From contig JACBWW010000003.1 of NCBI GenBank assembly GCA_020086605.1, positions 7,460,287-7,524,286 of the forward strand: a DNA stretch of 64,000 nucleotides. Reading direction: 5' to 3'. The first letter of the stretch is position 1. Every line of letters begins with the position of its first letter. The notes beneath the pieces were generated by a model that was not told the DNA's origin, did not search any database, and saw only the letters and a program-made list of their open reading frames with translations. Origin of the DNA: Lanius collurio (taxonomy: Eukaryota > Chordata > Aves > Passeriformes > Laniidae). The position numbers and the translations under genes are program-made. Shown one piece after another: positions 62,131 through 64,000 of the stretch.

Positions 62131-64000
62131 TCTTGATGATTAACCTGCATGTTACTGCAAATATTCTAAACAGTGTTAGCCAATCTATCTTTTTTCTTCC
62201 ATCGCTGATCATCAGAAAAAGAAAAAAGGGGGATAAAAAAGGTCCATATGCTAAAGGTCAATTTAAAGTAATTTAGATGTTTGCTTTTTTGATTTTTAAA
62301 TGTTGAATGTGGGACACTGCAAGCCATGTATCAGTGAATATTTCAGCCTTGTACAAATGAACAGTGATGAGATGACCTGGGATAATAGCATTGCTTGGGG
62401 CTGCTGAGGCCATTCTGCTGTAATAACAAATTCTAGTCAAGACTGAGACATATTCAGCAACAGGATGTCTTGTCTTCTCAATTTGAATTTGAAAACTGGT
62501 AACAAAGCTGAGGTTTTCTTATGTTGTGCATGTATGTGTGCAAACAAATATTTGTATGACAAACAGGTGTAGCACAGTTAGCAGCAGAAAAAATACAAAG
62601 ACATATATTCTATGGTCTCTGAGATGTTTATATTACCTGATCTTTTCATTCTATGTGAAGAAGAATAAAAGTTGAAGATTATAAATTTCATTAATTTAAA
62701 ATTAAGATCTGGTGTTTATGTTTTCTGCTGGTACAGTGCCCATGCCCTATTAAAATCTCAGGGGATAAAACATATGATCTTTGGCAAAATTGCTAGTTCC
62801 CAGCTACTGAAATGGGCCTCAGTGTAATATTTATAGTCTCATCATAGAGTTCTACTGGTTTGTTGTTGGGTTTCTTTTTCCTTTTTTCTCCCTGCTAATT
62901 AGTTTAACGCTGTCAGCGTAAGAAACATATTTTTACTTTTGTATCTGTAGTATTCATGTATAACTTCAGGTTTGTCCATACTTTTTAGAAAAGGGAATAA
63001 GTCTTAGCCCTGTTTTTCAGATCTGACCAATTACTGTGTCTAGAATCTCATTAGCTCCTCCTACTGCTTTCAGCTCATCCCAGTAGAAGAGGCTGTGATG
63101 GTTGGCTTTGAGCTGCTTATAATCAGGAAGCACACACGGTTTGTTAGATTTTGCATCATTGGAGGTCCAGAGGCTGGAAATGGGAATGTATAAATTTGAC
63201 ACTTAATTTGATATTCCTGCTGAGTAAAAGGTGCACACAATTCTCCCTTTGCAGTCTGATTTTCTCCTAGTGGAGCAGAAAATATAGGATAATGAGTGCA
63301 AAAGCAAGTAGTTATTTAGATAGCAGCAAATTGCTGCGTAACTGTGGTCCCAAGAAAGAAGATGGGAAAGCTGTTCTGGTTTTTCCTTGCAGAGGGTATT
63401 TAGCACAGCCAGTTTTCTCAGGGTGCCACTGAGATTTTGTTTATGGAGACAAGTATTTTAAATGTCTGAATCTACTGCTGACCTTTTCTCCTTTCTCTTA
63501 ATTATTTTGAGTACCGTGGATTAGTATCTTGCTTCAGATTTAAAAAAACAACTAAGCAAAACAAAACAAAATCCAGATGAATGTGCATGATAAATTGATA
63601 GCATATTGCCCTCTCTATTAAGAGTATGAAACTGGTAGGAAACAAGAAGCAGACATAAAATTCTTAAGCAAGCAGTTTGCGTGTTGTGGCTGGATTTTCT
63701 GAAATACCTGAAGGGAATTTTAAATACTCTGGAAAAATTATGAGAAAGACCATAACCTGAGTGTATTGTAAGTAATAAAGACCACAATGGTGAGCTCTGC
63801 AGAATATCCTAAAGCATTTTCACATTCACAGCTCAGTCTCAAAGGAAAAATTGTAAATAGAAGGGTAGGATTAGAAAAATCTGGTCCATGCAAGTGTTAG
63901 TAATGAACACTGTCAATAGCGTGTTCTGGGAACACTGAGATGTAAAACAACTGTTGGCATTTGGAAGTTTGGACAGGGTTTGGGAGTTCTTTTGCAGGAG

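Larger units (their letters stand above)
47765..64000 (+). other. MBP: Golli-MBP intron after coding exon 2 (runs off window)
   Basis: From the GTGAGT donor at 47765 to the window end there is no exon I can recognise as continuing Golli after EDNEVF. Expected downstream motifs, such as the Arg-Pro-His-Leu-Ile-Arg-Leu-Phe-Ser-Arg stretch of later Golli exons and the Ser-Lys-Tyr-Leu-Ala-Thr-Ala-Ser start region of classic MBP, were not seen. The interval holds CR1 fragments, a CpG-rich island and low-complexity tracts described separately. Confidence 0.75.

Noticed and set aside
61760..62143. 127-codon plus-strand frame rich in Leu, Ser and Phe
   Set aside because: The residue composition is a direct product of the C/T-rich DNA; not a credible protein.
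47765..64000. Search for later Golli exons and the classic MBP first exon
   Set aside because: None of the expected peptide motifs was seen in any frame next to plausible splice sites; they probably lie past the window.
1..64000. CRISPR arrays, prophage, operons, rRNA or tRNA genes
   Set aside because: No spaced direct repeats, no dense co-directional frames and no intact RNA gene. The only tRNA-like sequence is the decayed SINE head at 41.5 kb.

Overview
This window is vertebrate nuclear DNA, almost certainly from a bird and probably a passerine. It is AT-rich, sparse in coding sequence and littered with truncated CR1 LINE copies in both orientations. It also holds a short tRNA-headed SINE with a CR1-type tail (41525-41650), which resembles the TguSINE1 family of songbirds. 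Species assignment is inference from repeats only. There is no sign of bacterial, phage, CRISPR or plasmid content.

The only protein-coding sequence I can defend is two small exons on the + strand, at 17046-17112 and 47674-47764. They encode the N-terminus of the Golli form of myelin basic protein (MBP). The first starts MGNHVGKREHSTEKSTK, has an in-frame stop 12 nt upstream of the ATG, and ends in a consensus donor. The second starts with the Asn-x-Glu-Thr block and ends with the SSEDNEVF block, both recognisable in mammalian Golli-MBP. Together they give 47 complete codons plus the first base of a Gly codon, and the reading frame is kept across a 30,561-bp intron. The acceptor before 17046 means at least one upstream 5'UTR exon exists. 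I cannot identify it, and the window's first 17 kb has no CpG-rich promoter-like segment. Golli exons after EDNEVF, and the classic MBP promoter and exons, are not visible and should lie beyond 64000.

Layout: 1-17045 is intron 1 or 5'-flanking DNA with two old CR1/L3-like copies (about 690-1545 and 6990-7400), a (GT)26 microsatellite and low-complexity tracts. 17046-17112 is the start-codon exon. 17113-47673 is the giant intron with CR1 copies (29520-30025, 31800-32300, 33172-33455), a probable LTR-type fragment (35106-35165), the SINE (41525-41650), small tandem duplications and a GC-rich patch near 39.5 kb. 47674-47764 is the second coding exon, followed closely by an old L3/CR1-like fragment and a younger CR1. 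47765-64000 is the next intron. It holds a CpG-dense island (50280-50585), another CR1 (51855-52085), recurring G/T-rich tracts, a 450-bp pyrimidine-rich segment and a cluster of SOX-like motifs near 61.45 kb. The remaining short open frames look like chance frames or repeat-derived frames.

The window does not show an unknown multi-gene system. Its main points of interest are the fast-changing middle of the avian Golli N-terminus between conserved ends, an unexplained intronic CpG island 2.5 kb past the second exon, and possible regulatory blocks in the intron.
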